DNA of 64,000 bases. It comes from GCA-2687025 sp964473525 (lineage in GTDB: Bacteria > Poribacteria > WGA-4E > GCA-2687025). The stretch is from positions 62,001-126,000 of the forward strand of contig CAYYPK010000009.1 of the NCBI GenBank assembly GCA_964473525.1, written 5' to 3'. Numbering within the stretch: the first letter of the stretch is position 1; each line of letters opens with the position of its first letter. Shown piece after piece: positions 16,178 to 25,682 of this stretch. Under the pieces are notes generated by a model. The model was not told where the DNA came from, ran no database searches, and saw nothing but the letters and a program-made list of their open reading frames with translations. The translations under genes and the position numbers were made by a program.

Positions 16178-16393
16178 GCGTGGAGTGATAAGACTTTGAC
16201 ATAAGCGCTTTGCCATTAACGGGGGGCTTCGAGAGAGCGGATTGGCCTCACACAAGCGCCGTGGTTCATGTCGTCACCGTGAACGCGGCCACCGGAATCT
16301 TTGGCGGGGGACCGGTCGTGAAGCGAGTTCGGCATCGGCGTTCATTCATCGACCGAGGCAGTACTCTCATTCTCCTTTGACGGAAGGCGTCGC
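16178..16393. other. Gap before flgK, no firm promoter
   Basis: 216 bases. A TTGACA (16197-16202) and an AT-rich GCCATTAA follow flgN, but spacing fits neither the sigma-70 nor the sigma-28 consensus well. No terminator. A late-gene promoter may exist here but was not established. Confidence 0.3.
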
Positions 16394-17746
16394 ATGAGCA
16401 TCCTTAACTCGCTTGGGTTATTCAGTAGCCTGAATCTAGGTCGGCGGGCGGTTCAGTCGCAGACGGCCGGCTTGCAGATCACAGGCAGGAATATCGCCAA
16501 CGTCAACACGCCGGGCTACACGCGGCAGCGCGCCGTGACGGGCGTTACGGATTCAAGGGCGGACGCCGTCACCGGCGAGTCGTTCCCCACCGTCCAACTG
16601 ATGCGGGACCAAGTCACCGAACGGCTTCTCCTTCAGGAGCGTGGCCGTCAGGGCTCCCTGGAACGCCATGCGGGCCTCCTTTCTCTGGTAGAGACAGCAT
16701 TCAACGAGCCGTCGGACGCCGGGTTGAACGCAGTGATGACGGCGTTCTTCAACTCGGCGGAGGATCTCGCGAACACCCCCGAGAGCGCGGGCGCGCGTCG
16801 TCTGTTTATCGAGCGGGGTGGCGCGCTAGCCATAGGCTTCCAGGCCTACACCAGCACGCTTGAGACGATCCGCAACGAGAACGTAGAAGAAGCGCGGATC
16901 ATCATCAACGACCTGAACATGAAGCTGGAGAACGTCGCCCGGCTGAACCAGGAAATCGCACGGTCCACGGATCCTGGTAGCGTAGGCGAGATCCAGACGC
17001 GTCAGAACCAGATCATCAACGACCTCGCCGAGGTCATCTCCATCCGCACGACCGAAGCGGACAACGGGATTCGCACCGTCACGGTCAACGGCCTGGGTAT
17101 CGTCGACGGCACGGAGGCGGCGACGGTCTCCATGGCGTTGGACGCGGACCAGATGATCTCGCTCAACGTCACTCTTGATGCCGACACCATCTCCCTGCAT
17201 CCGACCGGCGGCTCGCTGGCGGGGCTCATGGATGCCCAGAACGAGACGATTCCCAGCATCGCCAACGATGTCCACTCCGTGGCGCGCGCCATCGTGGACG
17301 GCGTGAACGAGTTGCACCCGGGCTTCTTCGCCGACCTGACCGACCCAGGACAGCGCGCACGCGCTGGCGCGTTCATGAACGTGTTGATCACCGACGCGGA
17401 CAACATCGTTCCGGGTTCGTCCAGTCTCTCCGGCGGCAATGACATCGCTCTGGCGATCTCGGACCTGCGCGACGCCGCTCAGTCGGATCTCGGCGGCACG
17501 TCGGTCCTCGGGTACTATCGCGAATTGGTCTCGGGCGTTGGCGCTCGCGTGTCCGAGATGAACCAGCGGCGCGACACGAGCGACCTGGTGGTGCAGCAGA
17601 TGGAGCAGCGACGCGAGGCGATTTCAGGGGTTTCGCTCGACGAGGAAGCCGCGAACATGATCATGTTCCAACGGTCGTTCCAGGCGTCAGCGTCCTATAT
17701 CAACGTGGTGGACAGCCTCCTCGAGACTCTCATCTCGCGGTTCTAG
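16394..17746 (+). CDS. flgK: Hook-filament junction protein FlgK (HAP1)
   Basis: 450 aa. N-terminal signature GLQITGRNIANVNTPGYTRQRA at residues ~28-49 and C-terminal D0 block (LDEEAANMIMFQRSFQASASYINVVDSLLETLI). Coiled-coil segments around residues 150-220. First of the two junction proteins joining hook to filament. It has no cleavable signal and is exported by the flagellar type III system with FlgN. Slightly shorter than enteric FlgK (~547 aa). Followed by flgL after 31 bp. Confidence 0.95.
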   Translation: MSILNSLGLFSSLNLGRRAVQSQTAGLQITGRNIANVNTPGYTRQRAVTGVTDSRADAVTGESFPTVQLMRDQVTERLLLQERGRQGSLERHAGLLSLVETAFNEPSDAGLNAVMTAFFNSAEDLANTPESAGARRLFIERGGALAIGFQAYTSTLETIRNENVEEARIIINDLNMKLENVARLNQEIARSTDPGSVGEIQTRQNQIINDLAEVISIRTTEADNGIRTVTVNGLGIVDGTEAATVSMALDADQMISLNVTLDADTISLHPTGGSLAGLMDAQNETIPSIANDVHSVARAIVDGVNELHPGFFADLTDPGQRARAGAFMNVLITDADNIVPGSSSLSGGNDIALAISDLRDAAQSDLGGTSVLGYYRELVSGVGARVSEMNQRRDTSDLVVQQMEQRREAISGVSLDEEAANMIMFQRSFQASASYINVVDSLLETLISRF

Positions 17747-17777
17747 TCCCGTAGATTCTGAATGAAGGGTGGCACCC

Positions 17778-18698
17778 ATGCAGATGCGAGTGACATTCCA
17801 ATCGCGGGCTATCCCGCTCCAGAGCGCGATCAAGGAGAGATCCCAGGATCTGCTCCGGTCCCAGGCCGAGATCAGTAGCGGCAAGCGGATCCTGAAGCCG
17901 TCCGACGACGTCATCGGGGTGCGCCATGCGCTGCTGAATCGCGCCCGTATCGCCCAGGTCGATCAGTTCATTGGGAACATCGAACTCGGCCGCGCGGATC
18001 TGAACATGGCGGATAGCCTGACGGGCCAGATATCGGATCGCATCCTGCGCGCCAAGGAGCTCGCGGTGCAGATGGGCGATGCCATCCACACGGCGTCAAG
18101 CCGCGCTGCCGCGTCGCTTGAGATCGACGCGCTCATCGACGAAGTGGTCGCGCTGGGGAACACGCAGTTCCGTGGGCGCCATATCTTCGGTGGCGAGAAC
18201 ACGCTGGAAGACCCGTTCACGCGAGACGGCGACAGCGTCAGCTACGCTGGCACGGACGCTGGCGTGGTGCGTCGGATCAGCCACGATACGCCGCTCGTCG
18301 AGACGACATTCGCCGGTACCGGCCTCTTCTTCGAGAACCGCGATGGCACAACGAACGTCACGCAAGACGGCGTCTTCAACATCCTCATCGGGCTGAAGCA
18401 GGCGATGGAGAACGACGACGCGGAGTCCATCGGCGCCGCGCTCGCGGGCCTCAACACGGAATTCGACCGCTTCGTGGCCGCCCGCACGGACTTCGGCGCT
18501 CGCACCGAGCGCATGAACCAGGTTCAGGAGCGTCTCGAGGAGGAGAAGTTCCAGATCCTCGACCTCCAGTCGACGACGGAGGATGTCGACCTAGCCGAGG
18601 CGATCACGGAGTTGCAGCTTCGACAGACGGCGCTTCAGGCGACGTTGGGCGTCACGTCCAACATACTGCCCGTGTCGCTCATGGACCTGCTGTTCTAA
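17778..18698 (+). CDS. flgL: Hook-filament junction protein FlgL (HAP3)
   Basis: 306 aa from ATG 17778, with AAGGG about 8 bases upstream; a GTG at 17769 is less likely. Flagellin-like N terminus: QAEISSGKRILKPSDDVIGV at residues ~34-53 and a C-terminal D0 helix (DLAEAITELQLRQTALQATL). The centre has QFRGRHIFGGENT, a FlgL hallmark. It ends the flagellar operon and is followed by a strong terminator. Confidence 0.94.
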   Translation: MQMRVTFQSRAIPLQSAIKERSQDLLRSQAEISSGKRILKPSDDVIGVRHALLNRARIAQVDQFIGNIELGRADLNMADSLTGQISDRILRAKELAVQMGDAIHTASSRAAASLEIDALIDEVVALGNTQFRGRHIFGGENTLEDPFTRDGDSVSYAGTDAGVVRRISHDTPLVETTFAGTGLFFENRDGTTNVTQDGVFNILIGLKQAMENDDAESIGAALAGLNTEFDRFVAARTDFGARTERMNQVQERLEEEKFQILDLQSTTEDVDLAEAITELQLRQTALQATLGVTSNILPVSLMDLLF

Positions 18699-18745
18699 CC
18701 AGTTTCGCGACCTCTCGTCACGTGACACGTGTCAGAGAATGACTA

Positions 18746-18784
18746 GCGCGGGCCCTTGTTGACTCCTCGGGCCCGCGCGTTTTT
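18746..18784 (+). terminator. Terminator of flagellar operon
   Basis: GCGCGGGCCC (18746-18755) pairs perfectly with GGGCCCGCGC (18769-18778), followed by GTTTTT. Strong intrinsic terminator 48 bp after flgL. Confidence 0.9.
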
Positions 18785-18887
18785 GTGCTCGCCCGCGACC
18801 TGGCCGTCCGCAATCGACGCGACCCTCGCTACTACCCCAACCCGAGTCTCGCGTGTAGACTCGGTCACACCCAAGGGAGCTGCGAGC

Positions 18888-21032
18888 ATGTCCAGCGGCA
18901 TGGTCCTGACGGATACACGTCGCCTGCATGAAGCGCTCGGCGCCGAGGCTGAGAGCGTCGCGGAGGCCACGCGCGCATTCGCGGAGCGTCACGGCGCCGC
19001 CATCGTGGATGTCCGCTCTCACGGGGAGGGAGGGCTATACACGTATCCGACAGATAGAGCGTCGGAAGTCGCACGAGGCATCCAAACTGCGGTCGCGAGC
19101 TCCAGGCCGACGTTCGTTGCCATCGTTGGCGATGAGAGCGTCGTGCCGATGCAGGGCGTCGATGTTGGCGGCGGGGAGTTCTTCACGGACTACTTCTACG
19201 GCTCGCACACCGACGACGCGCGCCCTGACGCGCCCGTGACGCGCGTGCTGGGCGGGGCCACGGCCATGGCGCGGCAGCTTGAGGATCCTCCGCACGCCGA
19301 GATCGAAGCCGACATAAATCCACGCGCGCTGTTCCTGTGCTCGGAAGACACGCGCGTGCACCTGGAGACGCGCGTCTTCCTCCGCGCGCTCACGGAGGTC
19401 GGATACACGCCCACCTGCACGATGGACGACGCGGCCGAGGCGCTGCCGCTGTGCGACGCGCTGATCCACTTCGGTCACGGTAGCGACACGGCGCTACGAG
19501 GCAGGTGGCAGACGTACTTCACGGCGGACGAGATCCCGCCCTTGCCGCGCGGCCCTATTGCCTTCGTCGATGGTTGCGCCACCACGCCTCCGGGCTCTCC
19601 GCTGCTTCGAGCGTTCATGGATCAAGGCGGGACAGCGTACATCGGCAGCAGTTCGAACGTCGCGGGCATGATACCGGATCGCTACGCGTGTGAGCTCATC
19701 TTGTACTTCCTGCGCCGGCTGTCGGACGACCCTGAGCGACCACTCGCCGACCTGCTATGCGACGCGCGTTCGGACTACCTCAGCGCCCATCCAGTCCTCA
19801 GCCAGTTCTTGGCCGAAGCGTCGCGGACGGGAGCGGTCGACGCGGGAGAACACGCAACGGACGTCGAGACCGTTCTACAGTGGCAACAGTACGGCAGACC
19901 GTTCGCGCGTCTGCCGCGCGGAGACGCCCGACCCGTGTTTCGCAGCCACGCGTTACTGCATACGCCCGCGCGTATCCGGCCGGACGAGACGCTACGTTTG
20001 AACGCGCCTGCAACGCCCGAGGGACATGTCCCCATTTTCGCCCTCAAAGCGGAATGGCCGCACGAGACCACGCCCGAGGTCCGTCTCGCAGTTCGGCAAC
20101 AGGGCGCTCTCCTCCACGAAGTGCGAGGGAACGAGTGGACCATCTATCAGCACGTGGCGGACACCTGCATCGGAGGCCACACGCGTGGCGAGGCCTATCG
20201 CGCCACCGCGCTGCTGCCGCTCTTCAAGGCGGGTAACGCGACGGAGGTTACCGTCACGCTCATAGCTCCTGAGCCCATCATCGTCCTAGAGGCGACGGTC
20301 GACACGTGGCCAGAGGACTCCTCCGGCCGCTACATCAACTGTCTCGACTGGCGCGATCTGCCTGACGCGTTTACCGCGGACGAGAGGCCGCAGGTCGTGT
20401 CTGGGCCGCAGATGGGCCGCGCCAAGGGGCCGGAGCCCGTACGCGTCATGGGTGCGCCGGGGCGCCGCGAAGATGGCGCGTTTGTGTTGATGGACCTCGC
20501 GGAACTCTATACGCGTAGCCACGACTCGTTACAGGTTGGCGGAGCCGACAATGCCAGCTTCGCTACATGGTTCACGACGGATCGTGTCGAACACGCCGAC
20601 GTCCCCTTCCTCGTGGCGACATCTGGGACCGATGTGCTCGTGTCGCCGAGCAACGCCTCGAACCAGTGGACGTTGGAGGCCATCGGGGAGTCAGCGTCGC
20701 GGATTCACCTGCTCGTGTTTGGGTACAACTGGCCTGAGTCGCCTCTGTCACTGCGCGTAGCCTTCGCCGACGGCGCGCCGGTCGAGCTGGCATTCGACGT
20801 GTACGAGTGGTCGGGTACACAGCTACTGGACGACCCGACCCATGAGGATGAACAGCGGCTCATGGGCGATGTCGCGTTCGACTTCGAAGGCACCGTAGGC
20901 TTCCCGCGCGCGTCCATCACCCACGCGGTCCTCGACGTTCCTGACGGGCCGCGCGTCATCCAGGAAATCGCCTGCGACGGTGGGTCGTTCGGTCTCGTCG
21001 CTGCCAGCCTCGAGAAGGCAGACCAAGGCTGA
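18888..21032 (+). CDS. C25 (gingipain/caspase-like) cysteine peptidase homologue
   Basis: 714 aa, started at ATG 18888 with AAGGGAG upstream; the open frame extends further 5' but into the terminator region. Residues ~70-290 form a C25-like fold: FVAIVGDESVVP (residues ~82-93), ALIHFGHGS with His197, and IAFVDGCATTPPGSPLLRAF with Cys230, the His-Cys dyad of clan CD peptidases. The strand-turn after the Cys (GTAYIGSSSNVAG) also fits. Residues ~370-710 are beta-rich and unidentified. Unlike gingipains there is no signal peptide, propeptide or type IX sorting domain, so a cytoplasmic location is inferred. It is transcribed alone from the region after the flagellar terminator. Substrate unknown. 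Confidence 0.8.
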   Translation: MSSGMVLTDTRRLHEALGAEAESVAEATRAFAERHGAAIVDVRSHGEGGLYTYPTDRASEVARGIQTAVASSRPTFVAIVGDESVVPMQGVDVGGGEFFTDYFYGSHTDDARPDAPVTRVLGGATAMARQLEDPPHAEIEADINPRALFLCSEDTRVHLETRVFLRALTEVGYTPTCTMDDAAEALPLCDALIHFGHGSDTALRGRWQTYFTADEIPPLPRGPIAFVDGCATTPPGSPLLRAFMDQGGTAYIGSSSNVAGMIPDRYACELILYFLRRLSDDPERPLADLLCDARSDYLSAHPVLSQFLAEASRTGAVDAGEHATDVETVLQWQQYGRPFARLPRGDARPVFRSHALLHTPARIRPDETLRLNAPATPEGHVPIFALKAEWPHETTPEVRLAVRQQGALLHEVRGNEWTIYQHVADTCIGGHTRGEAYRATALLPLFKAGNATEVTVTLIAPEPIIVLEATVDTWPEDSSGRYINCLDWRDLPDAFTADERPQVVSGPQMGRAKGPEPVRVMGAPGRREDGAFVLMDLAELYTRSHDSLQVGGADNASFATWFTTDRVEHADVPFLVATSGTDVLVSPSNASNQWTLEAIGESASRIHLLVFGYNWPESPLSLRVAFADGAPVELAFDVYEWSGTQLLDDPTHEDEQRLMGDVAFDFEGTVGFPRASITHAVLDVPDGPRVIQEIACDGGSFGLVAASLEKADQG

Positions 21033-21392
21033 GGTGGAATCGGGTATCAGGTATCTCCGGGGTAACTTCCTCTGCGGTCGAGTCGCGGCCTCTTGGCGGA
21101 CCTACGCAGTCGGATGCGGCCTTGGCTCTGGGCCGTTCCGAATCGTCGGGTTTTCGGGCGACCCATCGGGTAGTCTGAGGGGGCTCAGCGAGGGGCTCGC
21201 AACGCTGTCCTCATCGCTCGCGCGGATCGCGTCAGTAGCGGATGGACACAACGCCACTGCAAGTTGAGACCGACCGCTTCACGCTAATCTTGTTGGACCA
21301 TGTCCCGTGTGCTAGATTCAGTGGTGGACTGCGTGAAATCCGTCACGATGGCCCTATGACACGGCTTTCCGACAGCTTTTGGAGACGCTTTC
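21033..21392. other. Intergenic region with possible promoter
   Basis: 360 bases without a convincing gene. The only feature noted is a sigma-70-like site at 21290-21318. Confidence 0.4.
21290..21318 (+). promoter_or_regulatory. Possible sigma-70 promoter of isomerase-SDR operon
   Basis: TTGTTG (21290-21295), 17-base spacer, TAGATT (21313-21318), 75 bp before the first gene of the operon. Matches 4 of 6 at each box, so suggestive only. Confidence 0.4.
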
Positions 21393-22238
21393 ATGGAACT
21401 TGGGTTTCTAACCCCCTTCGCGGAAGAACACCTGAAGACCGCGAACGAAGGTCCGTTTACCTGCATCGAAATCGGCGGGGCGGCGGGTTGGATAGACGAC
21501 CCGGCGCAGCAGGAGTCGGCGAAGAAACTCCTTGATCAGTACGGCGTGCGCGTGGCGTCGTTCATGACGCTCGGGCCGAACATCCGCACGACGAAGGCGG
21601 AGATGGCGGGTGAGCTGGAGACCATGGGACGCCTCATGGACATGGCGAACGACTTCGGCGGCGCCGTGCTCACCGGCGCGGCCCCGATGGGATACGACCC
21701 CGCGAAGTCCCTCGCCGACAACGTGGCGCTGTACAAAGAGGTCTACTCCCCGGTCGCCGACCTCGCCGAGGCTAAGGGCGTCAACATCGCCTTCGAGAAC
21801 TGGCCGGGTGGACGTGGACCGTTCGGTGAAGGCGGCAACCTGGCCGTCACGCCCGAGGCCATCGCGGCGATGCTCGAAGCCGTGCCTTCCAAGCGCATCG
21901 GCCTCGAGTTCGACCCCTCCCACTTCATCTGGCAGGGCATCGACAGCATGCGCGCGGTGCGGGAGTTCATCGACCGCATCCACATCATCCACGCCAAAGA
22001 CACCGAGATGGACGCTGACCAGGTCGCATGGCGTGGCACGTACACGCGCGGCTGGTGGCGCTATCGTCTGCCGGGCTTCGCCAAGTTCGACTGGCCGGCG
22101 TTCTTCGCCCTGTTCTACGAGCTCGGGTGGGACGGTGACATCGTCATCGAACACGAGGACGATTCCTTCAGCGGCGACCGCCGTAAGCTCGGCTTCCTGC
22201 TGAGCGGTGACTACCTGAAGAAGTCCATCCTCGAATAG
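21393..22238 (+). CDS. Sugar phosphate isomerase/epimerase (TIM barrel)
   Basis: 281 aa. AP-endonuclease-2 type TIM barrel: CIEIGG near residue 25, ENWPG near 145, GLEFDPSHFIWQG (metal-ligand region, residues ~170-182), IIHAKDTE near 197 and DGDIVIEHEDDSF near 248, supplying the Glu/Asp/His ligands usual for the xylose-isomerase-like superfamily. No signal peptide. Catalyses isomerisation or epimerisation of a sugar or inositol derivative; exact substrate is not readable. First gene of a run with an SDR 53 bp downstream, which suggests a carbohydrate or polyol pathway. Confidence 0.85.
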   Translation: MELGFLTPFAEEHLKTANEGPFTCIEIGGAAGWIDDPAQQESAKKLLDQYGVRVASFMTLGPNIRTTKAEMAGELETMGRLMDMANDFGGAVLTGAAPMGYDPAKSLADNVALYKEVYSPVADLAEAKGVNIAFENWPGGRGPFGEGGNLAVTPEAIAAMLEAVPSKRIGLEFDPSHFIWQGIDSMRAVREFIDRIHIIHAKDTEMDADQVAWRGTYTRGWWRYRLPGFAKFDWPAFFALFYELGWDGDIVIEHEDDSFSGDRRKLGFLLSGDYLKKSILE

Positions 22239-22291
22239 CGGTCGAGTCGTCACGGGCGTCGCGCAACCGGGTTTTGTCGGGGAGTAGTTGC

Positions 22292-23083
22292 ATGGATCTG
22301 GGTCTCGCTGGGAAGTCGGCCGTCGTCTGCGCCGCGAGTCGTGGGCTCGGGCGCGCCATCGCGCTCGGAATGGCTCGAGAAGGCGCGGACGTTACCGTCT
22401 GCTCGCGCGACGCGAGTCGCATTGAGTCGGCGGCGAAGGAGATCGCCGCTGAAACCGGCGCCAGCGTGCACCCCGTCCAGGCGGACGTGTCGAACCCCGA
22501 GGACGCGAAGCGGCTCATTGCCGAGGCGCGGTCGCGGTTCGGGCAGGTGGATATCCTGCTTACGAACGCCGGTGGCCCGCCTCCGGGCGGCTTCTTCGAC
22601 ACCCCGGTCGCCAGCTACGACGACGCGCATCGGCTCACGCTGATGAGCGTCATCACGCTCGTGAACGAAGTCGCCGACGAGATGAAGGAGCGCGGGTGGG
22701 GTCGGATCATCAACCTCGCCTCGCTCTCCGTGAAGCAGCCCGTCGACGGCTTGATACTCTCGAATACGATAAGGGCGGCGGTCATAGGCTTTGCCAAGAC
22801 CGCCGCCACCGAACTCGCCCCGTTCAACGTGACGGTGAACAACGTCTGCCCCGGTCTGATCCACACGGATCGCATCGCCGAGATCGCCAACGCGCGCGCC
22901 GCCGCGAACGGCACGTCCGAAGAGGACGAGATGGCGGCGATGGCAGCCACCATCCCGATGGGCCGCTTGGGGGATCCCGAGGAGTTCGCGAACGTCGCCG
23001 TATTCCTCGCGTCCGAGGCCGCCAATTACGTGACCGGCGCGACGATTCAGGTGGATGGTGGCGTCGTGAAGTCCCTGCTGTAA
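22292..23083 (+). CDS. SDR-family oxidoreductase with altered active site
   Basis: 263 aa from ATG 22292 (GGGGAG upstream). Rossmann fold with a nucleotide-binding turn AASRGLGRA near residue 14, ADVS near 64, LLTNAGGPPPG near 88 and the C-terminal VTGATIQVDGG. At the catalytic site the usual Y-x-x-x-K is replaced: SNTIRAAVIGFAKT aligns so that Tyr becomes Ser and Lys becomes Arg. This matches a known atypical 3-oxoacyl-ACP reductase-like SDR group rather than a frameshift, since the surrounding sequence is well conserved. Activity and substrate are uncertain. Follows the isomerase gene. Confidence 0.85.
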   Translation: MDLGLAGKSAVVCAASRGLGRAIALGMAREGADVTVCSRDASRIESAAKEIAAETGASVHPVQADVSNPEDAKRLIAEARSRFGQVDILLTNAGGPPPGGFFDTPVASYDDAHRLTLMSVITLVNEVADEMKERGWGRIINLASLSVKQPVDGLILSNTIRAAVIGFAKTAATELAPFNVTVNNVCPGLIHTDRIAEIANARAAANGTSEEDEMAAMAATIPMGRLGDPEEFANVAVFLASEAANYVTGATIQVDGGVVKSLL

Positions 23084-23104
23084 GCCCTCCGAGAGCTCGA
23101 ACAC

Positions 23105-23920
23105 TTGCAAGACAGTACCAAGCGCCGCGTCGTGTCGCAGATCGCCGCCTTCTATACCGGCCTGGGGAAGTCAGGATTCGCGGGGGGCGTAGGGATCGGC
23201 GTCACGCCGCTCATGGCGATGGTGTATCCCGCCAAGCACAGCCTGGCGCTAGTGTTGCCTCTGCTGATACTGTCAGACGTCGGGAATTTCTACCTGTTCT
23301 GGGGTCAGTGGGATCTGACGGCGGCGTTGCGTTTGCTCCCTGGCGCCGTCCTGGGCGTCATCATCACGACGCGCCACCTCGTTAGTCTGCCGGAGTATTG
23401 GGTCAAGAAGACGCTCGGGTATCTCGCCCTGACGTTCGTTCCGATACAGATCGCGCGAACCGCCGGGTGGATAGAGTTGAGTCCGGCGGACCTGCCCGTC
23501 GTATGGGCGACAGCGCTCGGTCTCGCGCTAGGTCTTGTGCTGGGCGTGTTCTCGACGATGGGACACGTGGGCGGCATCATCTCAACCATCTACTTCCTGC
23601 TCGTCCTTCCCCGAGAGAACCTGGCTCCGACGCTCGTCGGGACGGCGACGGTGCTGTTCTTTACGCTCAACGCCGTGAAGATCGTGACGTTCAGCAAGAC
23701 GGGTCTGCTCACTCGCGAAGTGCTGAAGGAGTTGCCAGCGTTGCTGCCCGTGCTAGCCGTCGGACTTGGTCTTGGGAAGCTCATCAACAAGAGCCTGAAC
23801 GACGCGCACTCCGACTGGTTCGTGTACATCATGCTGGTCATCGTCATCATCATGGGCTGGAAGCTAATCAGGGCTCCCCGTCCAGAGCCAGCGCCCGGCG
23901 CTGAACCAGCGCAAGCATGA
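23105..23920 (+). CDS. TSUP family (TauE/SafE-like) membrane transporter
   Basis: 271 aa from a TTG; GTG 23131 is an alternative. About seven to eight hydrophobic segments. N-terminal half carries GKSGFAGGVGIGVTPLMAMV, the Gly-rich first repeat of the TSUP family, and the second half VLGVFSTMGHVGGIISTIY. TSUP proteins export or import sulfite and organosulfur or organic anions in the inner membrane. Its stop overlaps the next start (ATGA). Substrate cannot be assigned. Confidence 0.85.
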   Translation: MQDSTKRRVVSQIAAFYTGLGKSGFAGGVGIGVTPLMAMVYPAKHSLALVLPLLILSDVGNFYLFWGQWDLTAALRLLPGAVLGVIITTRHLVSLPEYWVKKTLGYLALTFVPIQIARTAGWIELSPADLPVVWATALGLALGLVLGVFSTMGHVGGIISTIYFLLVLPRENLAPTLVGTATVLFFTLNAVKIVTFSKTGLLTREVLKELPALLPVLAVGLGLGKLINKSLNDAHSDWFVYIMLVIVIIMGWKLIRAPRPEPAPGAEPAQA

Positions 23921-24660
23921 CACGCACTCTCACGGCCTCCCTCTGCTTCCTCTTCCTCGCCTGCGTTGGCTTCGCCCAGCCGGACCCCGAGGAGGGGCAG
24001 GCGCCCGACACGACGGTCGTGCCCATGGGGCCGGAGCGGCCCGAGACGTTCTACGAGGCGCTCGAGCTCGTGCGGGACGACATGCGTGGCGCGTGGGAGG
24101 CGCGCGACCGGTATCTGATCCTACGTAACGCCATCTCGATCCTGTCCGGCAAGGCGGTCGCGCGAAAGCTCTACAACAACGAGCAGTACCTGCGATGGAA
24201 CGTCAGCGTCGCGGCACTCATGCTGCTGGGTCAGGCGACGTTGCTCGGATTCGCCAGCTACCGTGTTCGGCTCATGGCGTTGGTCTTCCCCAGACGCCCC
24301 TTGGGACCGATGGTTCTTGGCGTAGCCGCGACGATCCTCGTTGTGCCGTTCACGATCGTGCTCGCGATTTCCGTCGTCGGGCTGCCGTTCGCGATCCTGC
24401 TCTGGGGCGCGCTTTTCCTGGCGGCAGTGCTGGGCAAGATGGGCGTTTTCGTGAGCATTGGCTGGGCCATCACGCGTCGCCGCGAAGCTCGCAGCGTGCT
24501 GCCGTTCTTCCCTGTGTATCTCGCCTACGCGTTGCTCGTGATGTTCGACCCGTTCGCGATCGGAACGGCGGCGTTCCTGACGACGAGCCTGCTAGGCGTC
24601 GGCCTGGCAATCCGCACCCGGCTGGGCTTCGGAGTCACGGTGGTGGACAAGGAACGCTAG
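23917..24660 (+). CDS. Membrane protein with C-terminal DUF8173-like helices
   Basis: 247 aa. Signal peptide (residues 1-20, ending GFAQ), an acidic/proline-rich segment, a periplasmic helical part (ALELVRDDMRGAWEARDRYL) and then four hydrophobic helices from residue ~88 to the end. The helix block LVVPFTIVLAISVVGLPFAI resembles the membrane region found in bactofilin-like and DUF8173 proteins. Overlaps the TSUP gene by 4 bp. Function unknown. Confidence 0.75.
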   Translation: MTRTLTASLCFLFLACVGFAQPDPEEGQAPDTTVVPMGPERPETFYEALELVRDDMRGAWEARDRYLILRNAISILSGKAVARKLYNNEQYLRWNVSVAALMLLGQATLLGFASYRVRLMALVFPRRPLGPMVLGVAATILVVPFTIVLAISVVGLPFAILLWGALFLAAVLGKMGVFVSIGWAITRRREARSVLPFFPVYLAYALLVMFDPFAIGTAAFLTTSLLGVGLAIRTRLGFGVTVVDKER

Positions 24661-24680
24661 GCGCGAAGGGAGGCGCCTAG

Positions 24681-25682
24681 TTGCGCTGGCAGTTCCCGGT
24701 CGTGCTTTGGGCGTTGGCGCTGATACCCGTCTTCTGGATCGTGGACTACCTCCTCGCCCGGCGCGCTCCCAGCATCAGCTACCCTGACATCGACCTGCTA
24801 CCCGAGCCGGGCATATCGGCGCGACTCGCCGTCCTCGTTCCGCGCCTGCTCCGCGCGCTGACGCTGGCCTGTATCGTGCTCGGACTCGCGCAGCCAGAGG
24901 CCGCTTACGTCGGCGGGACGACGACCGTCGAGGGCATCGACATCTGCCTTGCCCTGGATCTGTCGCGCAGCATGCGCGCCGAGGATCTCGCCCCCAATCG
25001 ACTGGAAGCGGCCAAGGCGACCCTACGCGACTTCGTGAAGGCCCGCGAGAACGACCGCATCGCCCTTGTCGTGTTCGCTGGCGACGCCTTTCTGCAGGCG
25101 CCCTTGACTCTGGATCACGGGGCCGTCGACAGACTCATCGAAGCCGCCGACTTCTCCCTTGCGGAACTGGACGGCACGGCGATGGGCGACGCTCTCGTGA
25201 AGTCGTCCGCTCGCCTGAAGGACTCGAAGAGCCAGAGCCGCGTTGTCGTGCTACTGACGGACGGAGAAAACAACCGGGGAGAGGTAGACCCTGAGAACGC
25301 CACGCGCATCGCGGCGGCGTTGGGCATACGCGTCTATACGATCGGCGTGGGGAGCCAGACGGGCGCTCGCATCCCTATCAACGACCCCGTCTTCGGACCA
25401 GACTACGTCCGTGGAGCGGACGGTCGACCGTTGGTGACAAAGCTGGACGAGGAGGCGCTGCGGCAGATCGCGCGCGACACGGGAGGGCGCTACTTCAACG
25501 CGCGAGACACACAGGCCCTGGCGGACGTGCTGGCGGAGATCGACCGGCTGGAACGTAGCGCCATCGAAATCTACCGACCTCCCGCGTACGAGAGCGTCGC
25601 GCGCTGGTTCTACATCGCGGCGTTCGCCCTGCTGCTGCTCCAGGGCATCCTGACGCGGACCTGGTTACGCGTCCTGCCGTGA
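24681..25682 (+). CDS. BatA-like VWA-domain membrane protein
   Basis: 333 aa, TTG start with AGGGAGG upstream. Two N-terminal hydrophobic segments (residues ~5-25 and ~52-70), a VWA domain at residues ~85-290 with an intact MIDAS D93-x-S95-x-S97 and LLTDGEN, and a C-terminal membrane helix (WFYIAAFALLLLQGIL). This is the architecture of BatA/aerotolerance-type proteins, which act with MoxR ATPases in membrane-protein or enzyme maturation. No moxR or batB is adjacent; the downstream gene lgt converges and overlaps by 18 bp. Confidence 0.88.
   Translation: MRWQFPVVLWALALIPVFWIVDYLLARRAPSISYPDIDLLPEPGISARLAVLVPRLLRALTLACIVLGLAQPEAAYVGGTTTVEGIDICLALDLSRSMRAEDLAPNRLEAAKATLRDFVKARENDRIALVVFAGDAFLQAPLTLDHGAVDRLIEAADFSLAELDGTAMGDALVKSSARLKDSKSQSRVVVLLTDGENNRGEVDPENATRIAAALGIRVYTIGVGSQTGARIPINDPVFGPDYVRGADGRPLVTKLDEEALRQIARDTGGRYFNARDTQALADVLAEIDRLERSAIEIYRPPAYESVARWFYIAAFALLLLQGILTRTWLRVLP

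Noticed and set aside
18756..18887. Upstream extension of the C25-like gene
   Set aside because: It would start inside the flagellar terminator and lacks a ribosome site; ATG 18888 has AAGGGAG.
22250..23110. Long minus-strand frame opposite the SDR gene
   Set aside because: Shadow of a GC-rich gene; the plus strand has clear SDR motifs.
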